64,000 nucleotides of DNA from Torulaspora globosa. Its lineage: Eukaryota > Ascomycota > Saccharomycetes > Saccharomycetales > Saccharomycetaceae. Both the position numbers and the translations under genes were made by a program. Positions 38,105 to 47,458 of the stretch are shown here, piece after piece (the stretch's first letter is position 1; every line of letters starts with the position of its first letter). Below the pieces are notes generated by a model, which was not told where the DNA came from, did no database searches, and saw only the letters and a list, made by a program, of their open reading frames with translations. The stretch covers positions 1,488,001-1,552,000 of the forward strand of contig NC_050727.1 in assembly GCF_014133895.1 (NCBI RefSeq), in the 5' to 3' direction.

Positions 38105-40000
38105 ATGCAATACTCGAGGATACCGTCCATATCTGCAGCAAGCACGCCGGAATCCAGCGGATACCCTCCGCTGAAACGACAAAGGATTCACTCGTCGATG
38201 TTGCAGGATGTCACAAATCAAATCCACAGCACGGGCCCACGCCGAAGCGTTACTGAGGAGCCCAAATGCCAGAAGACTAGGCTTATGAACAAGTATGTGT
38301 TTGGGGACGCTTCGGTGATCGAGGAGGTGAAAAAGCGAGAGAGGAAGATCATGAGGGATATAGCACATTTTAGGAACGCCATAGCGGAGATCGAGAAGGA
38401 AACGGCACAGATACGGGATAGACAGTTGCCAGATATACAGTACGAGATATCGAAGAAGATGACAATGTGCGGCGCAGTGAAGAAGGAAATAAGCCAGTTG
38501 GAGTCTCAGCTGGATATGAAGGATCGGGAAATAGATCTCTGCAGAAAAAATGGGGAACTGGATGTGTGCAACTTACAACTGAGATATTCTGTAGAGATCC
38601 AGGAGCTGGAAAATAATTTGAAGCAGAGGCTGGATGAGGAAAACTTGAAATGGGAAAGGAAAATAATGGAGCTCGAGAATCTGAAACCAGATGAACAGGT
38701 AGCGGAGGAAATACGACATCTCAAAGGAGAACTTCAGGAAGTGGAAAAACGATGGGTGTCTATGCAAGAGGAGAATCAACGAAAGAGTCAAGAGTATGAG
38801 CGCGACATGCAGAGAGAGTTAGACGACTTTAAGAATCTGAAAATGAAACCGATGGAAGATTTGATTGAAGAGCAGAAACAACTCAAAGAAAAGATGAGAG
38901 GTCTTTTTGACGAGCGCAACCGCCTCACTGATGAAGCAAATGGAAATAGAAAACAGTCAGAGTTGATAGAAGCGGAAATTGTTGAAATACAGCAGAAAAT
39001 CGATGAAATTAAGGCTAAGAACGAGCCGTTACATGAGGACTTGACTATTACAATAAACCATTTTGAGAAGATAAGAGACGAAACAGAGAGAGTGCAGGAA
39101 AAGGCACACGCTAGGGAAACTTTTTATCAGGAGAAGTTTGATAAGATGGAGCAGGAACAATTAAGAAGAAGGAAGCTGGAAAATACAATCGATGAATTAA
39201 AGGGAAGGATAAGAACATTTGCATACATAACACGAAATTGCGAGAAAAGTGGCTTAGATGTGAACTATCATGAAAAGAGCCTAAAAGAACCAGAAACAGG
39301 TAGAAAATATCAATTCAGTAGGATGATACCTTCAGCACTAGAGACAGAAAAAAATTTACTTTACCAAGAGTATGAAATGTTCCAGGAGATGTGCTTGAAG
39401 AAAAGTATACACTTCAGCCTGATTTCGATAAGCCAAAAACCGTGGGAAGCCCTGAGATTGGCACTGCTCGAGTTCATGTACAACAAATGTCATGAAAAAT
39501 ATCGAATAGCTGTACAATACGTATTCCTCTCTGAGGAGTCACCATCTCAAGACTTACTACTGCCGAGCGCGGAAGATGGTGATAATGAAATAAAATTGAA
39601 GATACAGAAGGAATCCTTAGAATTAGACTCCAAGATTATTGAGGTAACCGACGTTCTAAATAACCTGCCATCAAACTTGCGAAGAGAGAGGCCTAATCAC
39701 ATACCAGGCATTGGAATTCTCAAATTTCATTTGACACCTCAGGACAAGGGACAAAAACTGCTCAACTTTTACTTTGTGGAGATCAATGATATAAATACCA
39801 TAGGGATATTAAACAAAGTCGTCAACCCATCGCAAGAATTGTCTTCTCCAATAAGCCTGATCATGAAAAAAATTCTATCAGATACGACTTCCTGTTTCCT
39901 ATTCAATATTAATGATGCTTACGATAACGAACTTTTGCTCGAACTATCGAAAAAGATAGGCCACATGAGAAACTCTAAGAAAAGGAAAGTTTCGGAATAA
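38105..40000 (+). CDS. VIK1: Kar3-associated protein Cik1/Vik1
   Basis: Single counterpart of the S. cerevisiae pair VIK1 (YPL253C, 647 residues) and CIK1 (YMR198W, 594), non-catalytic partners of the kinesin-14 Kar3. The 631-residue protein has a basic, Ser-rich N-terminus, a long coiled coil at about 75-345, and a C-terminal motor-homology fold (about 380-620) without P-loop or switch motifs, as expected of a motor-like domain that binds microtubules but not ATP. The start is the ATG at 38105 (the longer frame starts with TTG). The basic end KKRKVSE could act as a nuclear signal. Confidence 0.9.
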   Translation: MQYSRIPSISAASTPESSGYPPLKRQRIHSSMLQDVTNQIHSTGPRRSVTEEPKCQKTRLMNKYVFGDASVIEEVKKRERKIMRDIAHFRNAIAEIEKETAQIRDRQLPDIQYEISKKMTMCGAVKKEISQLESQLDMKDREIDLCRKNGELDVCNLQLRYSVEIQELENNLKQRLDEENLKWERKIMELENLKPDEQVAEEIRHLKGELQEVEKRWVSMQEENQRKSQEYERDMQRELDDFKNLKMKPMEDLIEEQKQLKEKMRGLFDERNRLTDEANGNRKQSELIEAEIVEIQQKIDEIKAKNEPLHEDLTITINHFEKIRDETERVQEKAHARETFYQEKFDKMEQEQLRRRKLENTIDELKGRIRTFAYITRNCEKSGLDVNYHEKSLKEPETGRKYQFSRMIPSALETEKNLLYQEYEMFQEMCLKKSIHFSLISISQKPWEALRLALLEFMYNKCHEKYRIAVQYVFLSEESPSQDLLLPSAEDGDNEIKLKIQKESLELDSKIIEVTDVLNNLPSNLRRERPNHIPGIGILKFHLTPQDKGQKLLNFYFVEINDINTIGILNKVVNPSQELSSPISLIMKKILSDTTSCFLFNINDAYDNELLLELSKKIGHMRNSKKRKVSE

Positions 40001-40109
40001 CTATCCTATGAAGAGATATCTGTTTCTTTTACAGATTTTCTCGTGCGGCAATCGATTTACTGAGCTTCTGGTGAATAAGACTTTTCAATCTCGCTGCTTA
40101 TGCTGATTT

Positions 40110-41423
40110 TTACTCTTCTGTAAGTATATCCTTTATCAACCAGTTAAGTTCTTCCCGTGTACCTATATTTCGCTCGTCAACCGGAGTGAAGTTTGGCTTA
40201 CCTTCTGAAAAGTCCGGCAAGTCGTCAATGCTGCTTTTTCTAACCACTAGCTCATCGTCATTGACCAAATTGACGTTGGGCAAGCTGTAAAACGCTCCGG
40301 TCGGTTCAACTAGATTAGGAAAAATTGTGAAACACTCGTAAAGATCTTCGTTAGTGAGGCGAATAGTCTTGGTGTTTGCTTGGTCAGCCGGATCTACCTC
40401 TTCATCCTTGGCAACGGGCTCATACATTCCATTGTCCTTAATGTCATAATACTCTGAATACTTTTTCCTACGGTACCGGACCGTGTTAATGGCTGATTCT
40501 ATAATGTTCTTCAGATAATTATCCAGGGCAAGCAGTAAAAGCTCAACGCATCCCGTATCGACGGCCCCAACTAGGCCATGTTCTCGCGCAATCCCGACCA
40601 TGCGCAGAAATAGTGATTCTGTATCAGGCAGTGCAAAACTGTCTGTTGCAAGCGGTGCATTAAAGCCATTCATAATATCTTGAGACCATTCCAGCGGTGT
40701 TTTTAAGTTGTTTGCCTTTACTCTTTTTAAAGTTTCAGGATTGATGACAATCGGTATCTTCGGTATCATATTTAGTCGTGCCTGAAGCACAGATGACAGG
40801 ACGAAACCTCTCTTACCTGCTTCTTTCGTAATATCTTTCAGTCGTTGCCTATCGTCAGATGGTAACGACATGACTATCTTCTTGTAATTCTCAATTTGCG
40901 AGTTATGTCTATTCGCTCTTTTCAATTTGCTGCCCAGGGAACCACCATTTCCAAAACCCCACGTACCGTCCGCCAAATTGCCCATTAGCGGCGAATCCTT
41001 GAGCGAGTTTGTGAAGATCCCCAGAAGCAGCTGGTTATGCAGTCGTACGAGCGCCGGCTTGCTGTGAACAGTACCATTTGCGGCACTGGATGCGAATAAA
41101 AGATCTAATTCGTTGCAAAGCTCCTTCCTGGATAATTTTCCCAGAATAAACAGGCTAATCACCTGCGCGTATTTATTCCAGTGATCTTTACCCAGCATAG
41201 AGCTCATATCCGACACCATGCACTCTAAATCAATCCTTTGGTTGCTAAAATCCTGTCTTTTGACATCATTTTCACCAAGTGTCACATTATCAGAACCAGT
41301 CATCGCGGAACTAGTACGCTTTAAATTGACAGTAGATCGGCTTTCGCCGCCCAAAGAATCTGAATCAGCGATGTTAAACTGGCCTGGAGACGCTCCATTG
41401 GTCTGAACTCGACTCAGCGACAT
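40110..41423 (-). CDS. HFI1: SAGA adaptor subunit Hfi1/Ada1
   Basis: Hfi1 (Ada1) is a core SAGA subunit that pairs through a histone fold with Taf12. The 437-residue product (488 in S. cerevisiae, YPL254W) shows the SAGA-Tad1 region: DLECMVSDMSSMLGKDHW near 65-85, then RKELCNELDLLF, and the histone-fold-like helices GLVGAVDTGCVELLLLALD at about 270-290. The N-terminal 50 residues are disordered. ATG start is clear. It is convergent with CIK1/VIK1. Confidence 0.92.
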   Translation of the reverse strand: MSLSRVQTNGASPGQFNIADSDSLGGESRSTVNLKRTSSAMTGSDNVTLGENDVKRQDFSNQRIDLECMVSDMSSMLGKDHWNKYAQVISLFILGKLSRKELCNELDLLFASSAANGTVHSKPALVRLHNQLLLGIFTNSLKDSPLMGNLADGTWGFGNGGSLGSKLKRANRHNSQIENYKKIVMSLPSDDRQRLKDITKEAGKRGFVLSSVLQARLNMIPKIPIVINPETLKRVKANNLKTPLEWSQDIMNGFNAPLATDSFALPDTESLFLRMVGIAREHGLVGAVDTGCVELLLLALDNYLKNIIESAINTVRYRRKKYSEYYDIKDNGMYEPVAKDEEVDPADQANTKTIRLTNEDLYECFTIFPNLVEPTGAFYSLPNVNLVNDDELVVRKSSIDDLPDFSEGKPNFTPVDERNIGTREELNWLIKDILTEE

Positions 41424-41798
41424 GATATGTCCTTATCGCTAAAGCTATAACCTTCGTCACGTGATACCGCTCGAGAAGTGTCAACTTCACTTCTATATGC
41501 TTCACAGGCAGTGGAGAAGGCTCACTGAGAAAACGGGAGCTCCGGCAGCGGCTGTTGAAAGCTAGTAGAGACCACTGGTAGTGATCGCGGGAACAGCTGG
41601 ATGCTTTCTCTCTCTTCTTATTACCGCTCAATCTAGTGAGCTTCCCTTTTGACACTTAGTGGGAATTTTTCCAATTCGCGGACTCTCGAAATCTGCTCGT
41701 TCAAAGTGATGATAATACCGATTTGACAAAGCTAGAGCTTTCTGAATCGCCGATAGTCGTTAGTTATATATTACAATTGGCATCGTAAGGTGATCGGG
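41424..41798. promoter_or_regulatory. HFI1 upstream region
   Basis: 375 bases between the HFI1 start and the BBP1 stop. CACGTG at 41458-41463 lies about 35 bases before the HFI1 start. Nothing else recognised. Confidence 0.45.
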
Positions 41799-42944
41799 CT
41801 AGGTCAGGTTCTTGAGAAACTGCGAATCTACCATGGCATTGTAGTCTGAGCTTTGATCCCCTAAGCGCGATGGAGAAAACGACAGTGATGATACACCGAC
41901 GTCGGACTGGAGTGCCGTCTGTTTCTCGAGCTCTGCAATGCGTGCGCTATATTTTAATGCCTCTCTTTCCCTCATGGAATTGCTATCTTGTAGCTTCAAC
42001 TCCAATTCAAACACCTTGCGTGTCAGATCATGGATCTGTCTCTCCTTGTCTATGGCATCGTCGACCAACTGCGACTCGAGGTTGGACACTTTCTGTCGCA
42101 GTTGAACTGCGTGCTGACTCAGTTCGCGCAGCTGTTGGTATTTCGCATACAGCTTATAGTAGTTATCGTAAAGCTTCTTGGAGTGTTTCAGCTCGTCGAT
42201 AAGCTCTGACCTTGTCTGCAGGTACTTTTCGCGGTAGCCCTGTTCCTTTGCCTGAAACTGGGCCTGCCTCTCCCCGAATTCTCGATTAACATCCTCTAGC
42301 ATCTGTTCATTCCGCGATAGCTGGTCCAGAATTTGCAGGTAGTCCGCAGTATAGTCCTTCTCCTTCGTCTGCTTGAGCGGCGACGGAAACTTGCCCGGTA
42401 TTGGCACCTTCTCCGTCGAGTTGGGAGGTCTTTTGTTCGAGAAAGAACTCTCGAACAGCTTTGACACCACTGGGTCGTCTCGCCGAGGTGACTGGAACCT
42501 GATACTAAACTCGTCGTCGTCGAATGTATCTCGGTGTTTCTTTCGTCGCCCGGCAAACGTATCAGTAGCCTCTTCTTTGGGCCTTCTGAGTTCCTCAAAC
42601 GGATTCAGCAGCGACTCTGCTGACCTGCTACTCAGTCGGCGTCTCGGTACTTGATCAAAGCTGCCGTCAGGAGATGGAGGCAGCAGGTCATTTCGCCTGT
42701 AGAACGTAGAGCCTAGTTCGGACCACGAATTCGATCTGATCAACGGTGATTCGCTACTCCCCCCAACATGCCGTCTGCTACGCTTATAATTGGTGTCATC
42801 CTGGGCAAATTCCCTATACTTTCTTGATGGTGATACTCGTGAGCCGAAAAGTGCATCCATCGTCCATCTGTACAGTCCAGCGTAACCACCGTCCGTGCTA
42901 TCCTGCGATTCATCACTGTTATTAGCACCATTAGACCACAACAT
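41799..42944 (-). CDS. BBP1: Spindle pole body component Bbp1
   Basis: Bbp1 anchors the spindle pole body in the nuclear envelope with Mps2. From the ATG at 42944 the protein has 381 residues (385 in S. cerevisiae, YPL255W). The conserved N-terminal block GLYRWTMDALFGSRVSPSRKY is followed by SRSNSW-like and PGKFPSPL motifs, then a coiled coil at about 200-355. The open frame extends 95 codons further upstream (to 43229), but that part overlaps the neighbouring plus-strand gene and has no homology. Confidence 0.92.
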   Translation of the reverse strand: MLWSNGANNSDESQDSTDGGYAGLYRWTMDALFGSRVSPSRKYREFAQDDTNYKRSRRHVGGSSESPLIRSNSWSELGSTFYRRNDLLPPSPDGSFDQVPRRRLSSRSAESLLNPFEELRRPKEEATDTFAGRRKKHRDTFDDDEFSIRFQSPRRDDPVVSKLFESSFSNKRPPNSTEKVPIPGKFPSPLKQTKEKDYTADYLQILDQLSRNEQMLEDVNREFGERQAQFQAKEQGYREKYLQTRSELIDELKHSKKLYDNYYKLYAKYQQLRELSQHAVQLRQKVSNLESQLVDDAIDKERQIHDLTRKVFELELKLQDSNSMREREALKYSARIAELEKQTALQSDVGVSSLSFSPSRLGDQSSDYNAMVDSQFLKNLT

Positions 42945-43055
42945 TGGATTCAGCCGCCTTCGGGCGCTATATACTCCTCTTACTGGATTAAAGCCTCTAG
43001 CTAATCGCTGTTTGTGTCTGTGAGCTGAAGTATAAACAAAAGCACACGCTACTAG

Positions 43056-43938
43056 ATGAGCGCTAAACACACAACAGCGTCTGAAATGAACGAAGAAGCT
43101 GTCGAGCAAAGATGTCTGTGGACCAGCGATGATGGCTACAAGCTGCTTATGCGTGTGGATCAAGACGAGCGCTGTCGCTTTTGCGTGGTGCAAGACAAGG
43201 GGAGCATAGTGCTTCTGGAATGGGAACACGACGTCAAGACGGCGGAAAACGTTTGCTGCTGCAATGTAACGAGCCGAGTGGTTGCTCTCACGCTGTCAAG
43301 CTTGTCTGAAATGGCTTAAGCTCGGTTTATTGCGACTATGTGACCATCAGCGACAGCCAGGCAAAGGTCAAGACAGAGTTGGTGATTGAGGTCGATTTCC
43401 CCGTGTCAGCAGTCTATCTGCTATGGAATAACGGAATCATTCTAATTCGAGAGCAATCCCTGGCTCATTTACGCATTTTCGACACTGGCCGTGCCCGCTA
43501 CCTGGGGTACATCACCATGGTCAGTAGCAGCAGCTTAGCAGAGACTGTGAGATACGATCCCGAAGCCAGGACGCTCTGGGTTATAGCCCGGAAATACGAT
43601 GACCTGACAAAGAAAAGCACCGCATATCTCAACACTTATGACGTGTCTGGCTTCTTTTGCTTCTACCGCGGGGATTCACGCATTATAGCTTCGCGAAGCC
43701 GCTTTCGATTGATGGTCTTGAAATCTTCGTTGAGAAATCCGTCGCTATATACAGCTCCTGTGAGCTGCTGGACAGAACTGTGATCCAATGGTTCATCTAT
43801 CCCAGAAATCCATGGAGAGAAATCTGGTTCGAACATTTCGCACCACCAGGGCCCGCTGGGCTTCGAGAAACACCGTCAAGTACGCATCTGCAGCCGGCCC
43901 TCCCACCACCCACGGTTGAGCTGCCTCGAGAACCATAG
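43056..43938 (+). pseudogene. Unidentified gene broken by two frameshifts
   Basis: Three overlapping frames read as one protein of roughly 290 residues. Piece 1 (from ATG 43056): RCLWTSDDGYKLLMRVDQDE to VALTLSSLSE. Piece 2 (from about 43310): NGLSSVYCDYVTIS through TELVIEVDFPVSAVYLLW to STAYLNTYDVSGF. Piece 3 (from about 43657): LLPRGFTHYSFAKPL through DRTVIQWFIYPRNPW, stop at 43938. The breaks are single-base changes near 43310 (GAAATGG) and 43650 (TTCTTTTGC), both in short homopolymers. The beta-rich pattern resembles a propeller-type protein, but I do not recognise the family. It lies between BBP1 and CLN2, where S. cerevisiae has no gene. Sequencing error must be excluded before it is called dead. 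Confidence 0.55.
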
Positions 43939-44619
43939 CGGGCCATCTAACCTTTACCATATTCTTGGACTATCTCTTACACGTGATTCGCAGCGCTTTA
44001 AGCGCTGCGAATATTCGTGTCGAGATGTGTCTCTATGGGGAAACGATGCAAGAAGGCAAGTTTTCGTGTTTGAAGAATGAAGTTGCATCGCATGTTGGTG
44101 TTGTTTCTCGGTGGCTAGTTATGTCTTGATCAGATTTGAGATTTTCCCGTTTTGGGATAGTGTACAGAAAGCGGTGGCTTGACACGCTTGGCAGATGCCC
44201 GAATTGTCGATGATTCGCCAAGCAGCAGAAGGTGAAATGAACCAGGTTGTGATTCCTTGATTCGACGTGCATTCAGTGCATTTTGGCGTTCTTAGCGACT
44301 TTAGCAGTCAAGGTCCTCTCGAAACGCCATGAGCCCCAATCTCCATTTGTGATTGTTTTTTCGCAGTTGAATTTGCAAGTTGTATGCTGGTATCGAGCAG
44401 CTTTGCCTCTTCATATAAGAACCTGTGGACTGGCCATACTACTAGAACTCACCGATCACTGATTATAAACTTGCCTCCGGTTTTCACTTATTGATAATAC
44501 AATTGAAACCTCAGCCTATCAGCGGTAATCCCTCAATCCGTTCGTTGTTTTGCCCAACAGTAAACTACCGGATACACACTCGTTTATATAGAACTGCCCG
44601 CCTGATCCGATAGGCTGCC
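43939..44619. promoter_or_regulatory. G1-cyclin promoter region
   Basis: 681 bases upstream of CLN1/2. SCB elements for SBF are present: CACGAAAA on the minus strand at 44061-44068 and CTCGAAA at 44318-44324. TATA-like sequences are at about 44408 (CATATAAG) and 44584 (TTATATAG). Cell-cycle control through Swi4 is the established regulation of CLN1 and CLN2 in S. cerevisiae. Confidence 0.6.
43986..44012. repeat. Perfect 13-bp palindrome with one-base centre
   Basis: ATTCGCAGCGCTT, T, AAGCGCTGCGAAT. It lies 48 bases after the broken gene's stop and at the far end of the cyclin promoter. Confidence 0.9.
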
Positions 44620-46200
44620 ATGGCTAACGTTGAGGATAAACTTGGTTTGAACGTTACAGCAAAGCAGGCTTATTACCCTATTGAGCTTTCCAATGCAGAA
44701 TTATTGGCACACTACGAAACCATCCAGGAGTACCATGAGGATATCTCAGCTAACGTGCTTTCACAGTCTTGCAAGTTCAAGCCCGATCCGAAGCTGATAG
44801 ATCAGCAGCCAGAAATGAAGCCCACCGAAACGAGAGACCGAATCGTCACCTTTCTCTTCGAGCTGTCTATCATGTCTCGGGTGACGGATGGAATATTTTA
44901 CCACGCCGTTCGACTATATGATCGGTATTGTTCGAAGAGAGTGGTACTGGAAGATCAGGCTAAGCTAGTGGTGGCCACCTGTCTATGGCTTGCTGCCAAG
45001 ACTTGGGGTGGTTGCAACCACATTATAAACAACGTATCCATTCCCACTGGTGGGAGATTCTATGGGCCTAATCCCAGGGCTCGTATCCCTCGTCTTACTG
45101 AGCTGGTTCATTATTGCGGCGGGGCGGATGTTTTTGATGAATCGATGTTCATGCAAATGGAAAGACATATCCTGGATACTTTGAATTGGGATATTTATGA
45201 GCCTATGATCAGCGATTACGTTTTGAATGTGGACGAAAACTGCTTGATACAATACGAACTGTACAAGAGACAACTCGATCATAACAGGCAGTGGTCTCAG
45301 AAGCGCCAATCTCAGGCGTCTAACGACAGTGATGCTACCGTAGATGAACGGATCGTTGAGGATGAAGAAGAAACTAGTGTTTATGAAGAGGATGAGGACG
45401 AAGATTTGAACTCGAAGATCCAGCTCATAAATGTGAAGAGATTTTTGATAGATCTAAGTGCTTGGCAATACGAGCTGCTCAAGTATGAGATGTTCGAGGT
45501 TTCGCACGGCATCTTTTCGATCATCAACCGATTCAGCGCCGCTGACCATTGTGCGTTCCTCATGACACCATATCCGACAGCTACCAATCAAGCACAGCTG
45601 CTCAATTTACTCATAAGCGCTGTCGCTAAGGCCCCAGGGTCGCTGATTGAAGTCTACAAGGAGAAGTCCGGCGTCATGGAGTTCGTAAACAACGTGAAGG
45701 AATACAGAACGGAGCTTCAAAAGAAGCTACAACTTGCATCCGCCATGGATCTGTCGAGGAGACGTGCTGCCAACGCTTCGCACTGCTTTGACCAAGGCCA
45801 CACGGTACCTTCGCCCACCTACTCGCAACACTACACCCCAATGAGAAACACCAACAACTACTCCGACAATAGCATATTCAGCACCATGGATCAATCCTCC
45901 CCAATCACGCCGCAGATGTACAGCTTCGGCCAGTACGCGAACGACAGTGCATGCGCTAGCACACTTAGCGTGAACAGCATACCGAACAAGAACTACAGTA
46001 AAGACGACTCAAAAACTGCCTTCAATGAATGCAGCAATAAGGAGAACCAGATGCCATTGCCGCATCAAATGCCACCTAGGGCAAAATTCATCAACAACGG
46101 GATGTTTGTGTCCCCCAGCGGCACCGTAAACAGCGGGAACTCGAGCAATCGGTCCTCACTCATCTCGCTAGCAGTCGCAAACGTCAACACCATGGTCTGA
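44620..46200 (+). CDS. CLN2: G1 cyclin Cln1/Cln2
   Basis: A single counterpart of the S. cerevisiae pair CLN1 (YMR199W) and CLN2 (YPL256C), which activate Cdc28 at Start. The 526-residue protein (545-546 there) has the cyclin box at about 60-190 ([35 protein letters not shown]) and a second cyclin-fold half around 215-310 with an acidic insert ([16 protein letters not shown]). The Ser/Asn/Thr-rich tail from about 380 with several SP/TP sites ([14 protein letters not shown]) fits a PEST degron for SCF-Grr1. The ATG is unambiguous. Confidence 0.94.
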   Translation: MANVEDKLGLNVTAKQAYYPIELSNAELLAHYETIQEYHEDISANVLSQSCKFKPDPKLIDQQPEMKPTETRDRIVTFLFELSIMSRVTDGIFYHAVRLYDRYCSKRVVLEDQAKLVVATCLWLAAKTWGGCNHIINNVSIPTGGRFYGPNPRARIPRLTELVHYCGGADVFDESMFMQMERHILDTLNWDIYEPMISDYVLNVDENCLIQYELYKRQLDHNRQWSQKRQSQASNDSDATVDERIVEDEEETSVYEEDEDEDLNSKIQLINVKRFLIDLSAWQYELLKYEMFEVSHGIFSIINRFSAADHCAFLMTPYPTATNQAQLLNLLISAVAKAPGSLIEVYKEKSGVMEFVNNVKEYRTELQKKLQLASAMDLSRRRAANASHCFDQGHTVPSPTYSQHYTPMRNTNNYSDNSIFSTMDQSSPITPQMYSFGQYANDSACASTLSVNSIPNKNYSKDDSKTAFNECSNKENQMPLPHQMPPRAKFINNGMFVSPSGTVNSGNSSNRSSLISLAVANVNTMV

Positions 46201-46383
46201 AACCAATTGCGCCACACATAGGCTCTCTTATAACTGACTAGGTATATATCTTCATAATCGGTATACTTGTCACTCTGAACGAAGACATTCCCGATCAAGA
46301 AGTACCTGGATTTCTACTTAAGCAGGATGGTGAACTTAGCCACGGAAGACTATGTCACAGTACTCTAGAGAATAGTCGGCAAA

Positions 46384-47145
46384 ATGGTTCCTTCCTCTAC
46401 ATTCGTTGCGTGGGTCATGTCGGCTGCCGGAGCGGTGCTCGCGGCGAGCGACAAGAGTTCTTTGGCCGGTACGTGGTCCTCGAAGTCGAACCAAGTGTTT
46501 ACGGGTCCCGGATTCTACGACCCTGTAGATGAGCTGCTGATAGAGCCATCTCTGCCTGGAATCTCCTACTCGTTTACAGAAGACGGTTATTTTGAACAGG
46601 CATCTTATCAAGTTTCCGGGAATCCCAGAAATCCTGCATGCCCCGTGGCAGCGCTGACGTTCCAGCACGGTGAATACGAACTCCAGGACAACGGGACTCT
46701 GATCCTGCGTCCGATCGCGGTCGATGGGAGACAACTGGTGAGCGACCCGTGCAACGACAAGGGTGTCTCCACATATTCCAGATACAATGAAACCGTGACG
46801 TTCAACTCCTTCAGTGTTCAAATCGACGACTACCATGGTATCTACAGTCTGCAGCTCTACCAGTTCGATGGATCTCCGATGCAACCGCTGTACCTTGCGT
46901 ACAGACCGCCCATGATGCTGCCCACGGAGACCCTGAACCCAACTGCTACCTCTGACGCCGCAAAGAGCACTGGCTCCGCCAACGGTAAGCGATCGCTGAG
47001 ACAGTTCGTTAGAAGAAGTCTCGAGAACAAGTACAAGACAAATGCGGTGAAGAAGACACCGACAGGCATGCTGAACTCGGATACGTTCTGGTATCTCTCT
47101 GCCGGCATGGTCGGCATAGGTTCTTTGCTTTTCCTGTCGAGTTAG
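46384..47145 (+). CDS. ROT1: ER membrane chaperone Rot1
   Basis: Rot1 is an essential ER protein that assists folding and N- and O-glycosylation. The 253-residue protein (256 in S. cerevisiae, YMR200W) has an N-terminal signal sequence (WVMSAAGAVLAASD), the conserved luminal domain (LAGTWSSKSNQVFTGPGFYDP, SYSFTEDGYFEQASY) and a C-terminal membrane segment (WYLSAGMVGIGSLLFL). Glycosylation sequons NGT and NET are visible. It follows the G1 cyclin as in S. cerevisiae. Confidence 0.95.
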   Translation: MVPSSTFVAWVMSAAGAVLAASDKSSLAGTWSSKSNQVFTGPGFYDPVDELLIEPSLPGISYSFTEDGYFEQASYQVSGNPRNPACPVAALTFQHGEYELQDNGTLILRPIAVDGRQLVSDPCNDKGVSTYSRYNETVTFNSFSVQIDDYHGIYSLQLYQFDGSPMQPLYLAYRPPMMLPTETLNPTATSDAAKSTGSANGKRSLRQFVRRSLENKYKTNAVKKTPTGMLNSDTFWYLSAGMVGIGSLLFLSS

Positions 47146-47458
47146 ACAATATTCATCTATCGGGGGATCTGCATGTTATATCAAGCATTTTACGTGCTTA
47201 TAGGCTCGGTCTAGGCCTAAAATTTTAAACAAAACTGGTGGATAATCTAAACGCATTCGGTAGATAGATATAGTAGGATTAGAGCTGTAAAATAATCTAT
47301 CTTATAACTACTTGGGTATTAAACCGTTAAGATCGGTATAGATCACGTGGTCATGAAGCGTATACCAGTCCATACTATAAGGCGGAAGCACTTCTCTCCT
47401 ATCCAACTGCAAGGTTTAAGTAGTCTGTATAGGTAAGCTGGGGATTTACTAGGTTGCA
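47146..47458. other. Intergenic region ROT1 to VPS27
   Basis: 313 bases. AT-rich ROT1 terminator, then CACGTG at 47344-47349 about 110 bases before the VPS27 ATG. Nothing else recognised. This gap marks the junction between YMR200 and YNR006 ancestry. Confidence 0.5.

Noticed and set aside
42945..43229. 95-codon N-terminal extension of BBP1
   Set aside because: The shorter protein has the family length and conserved start; the extension overlaps the divergent neighbour.
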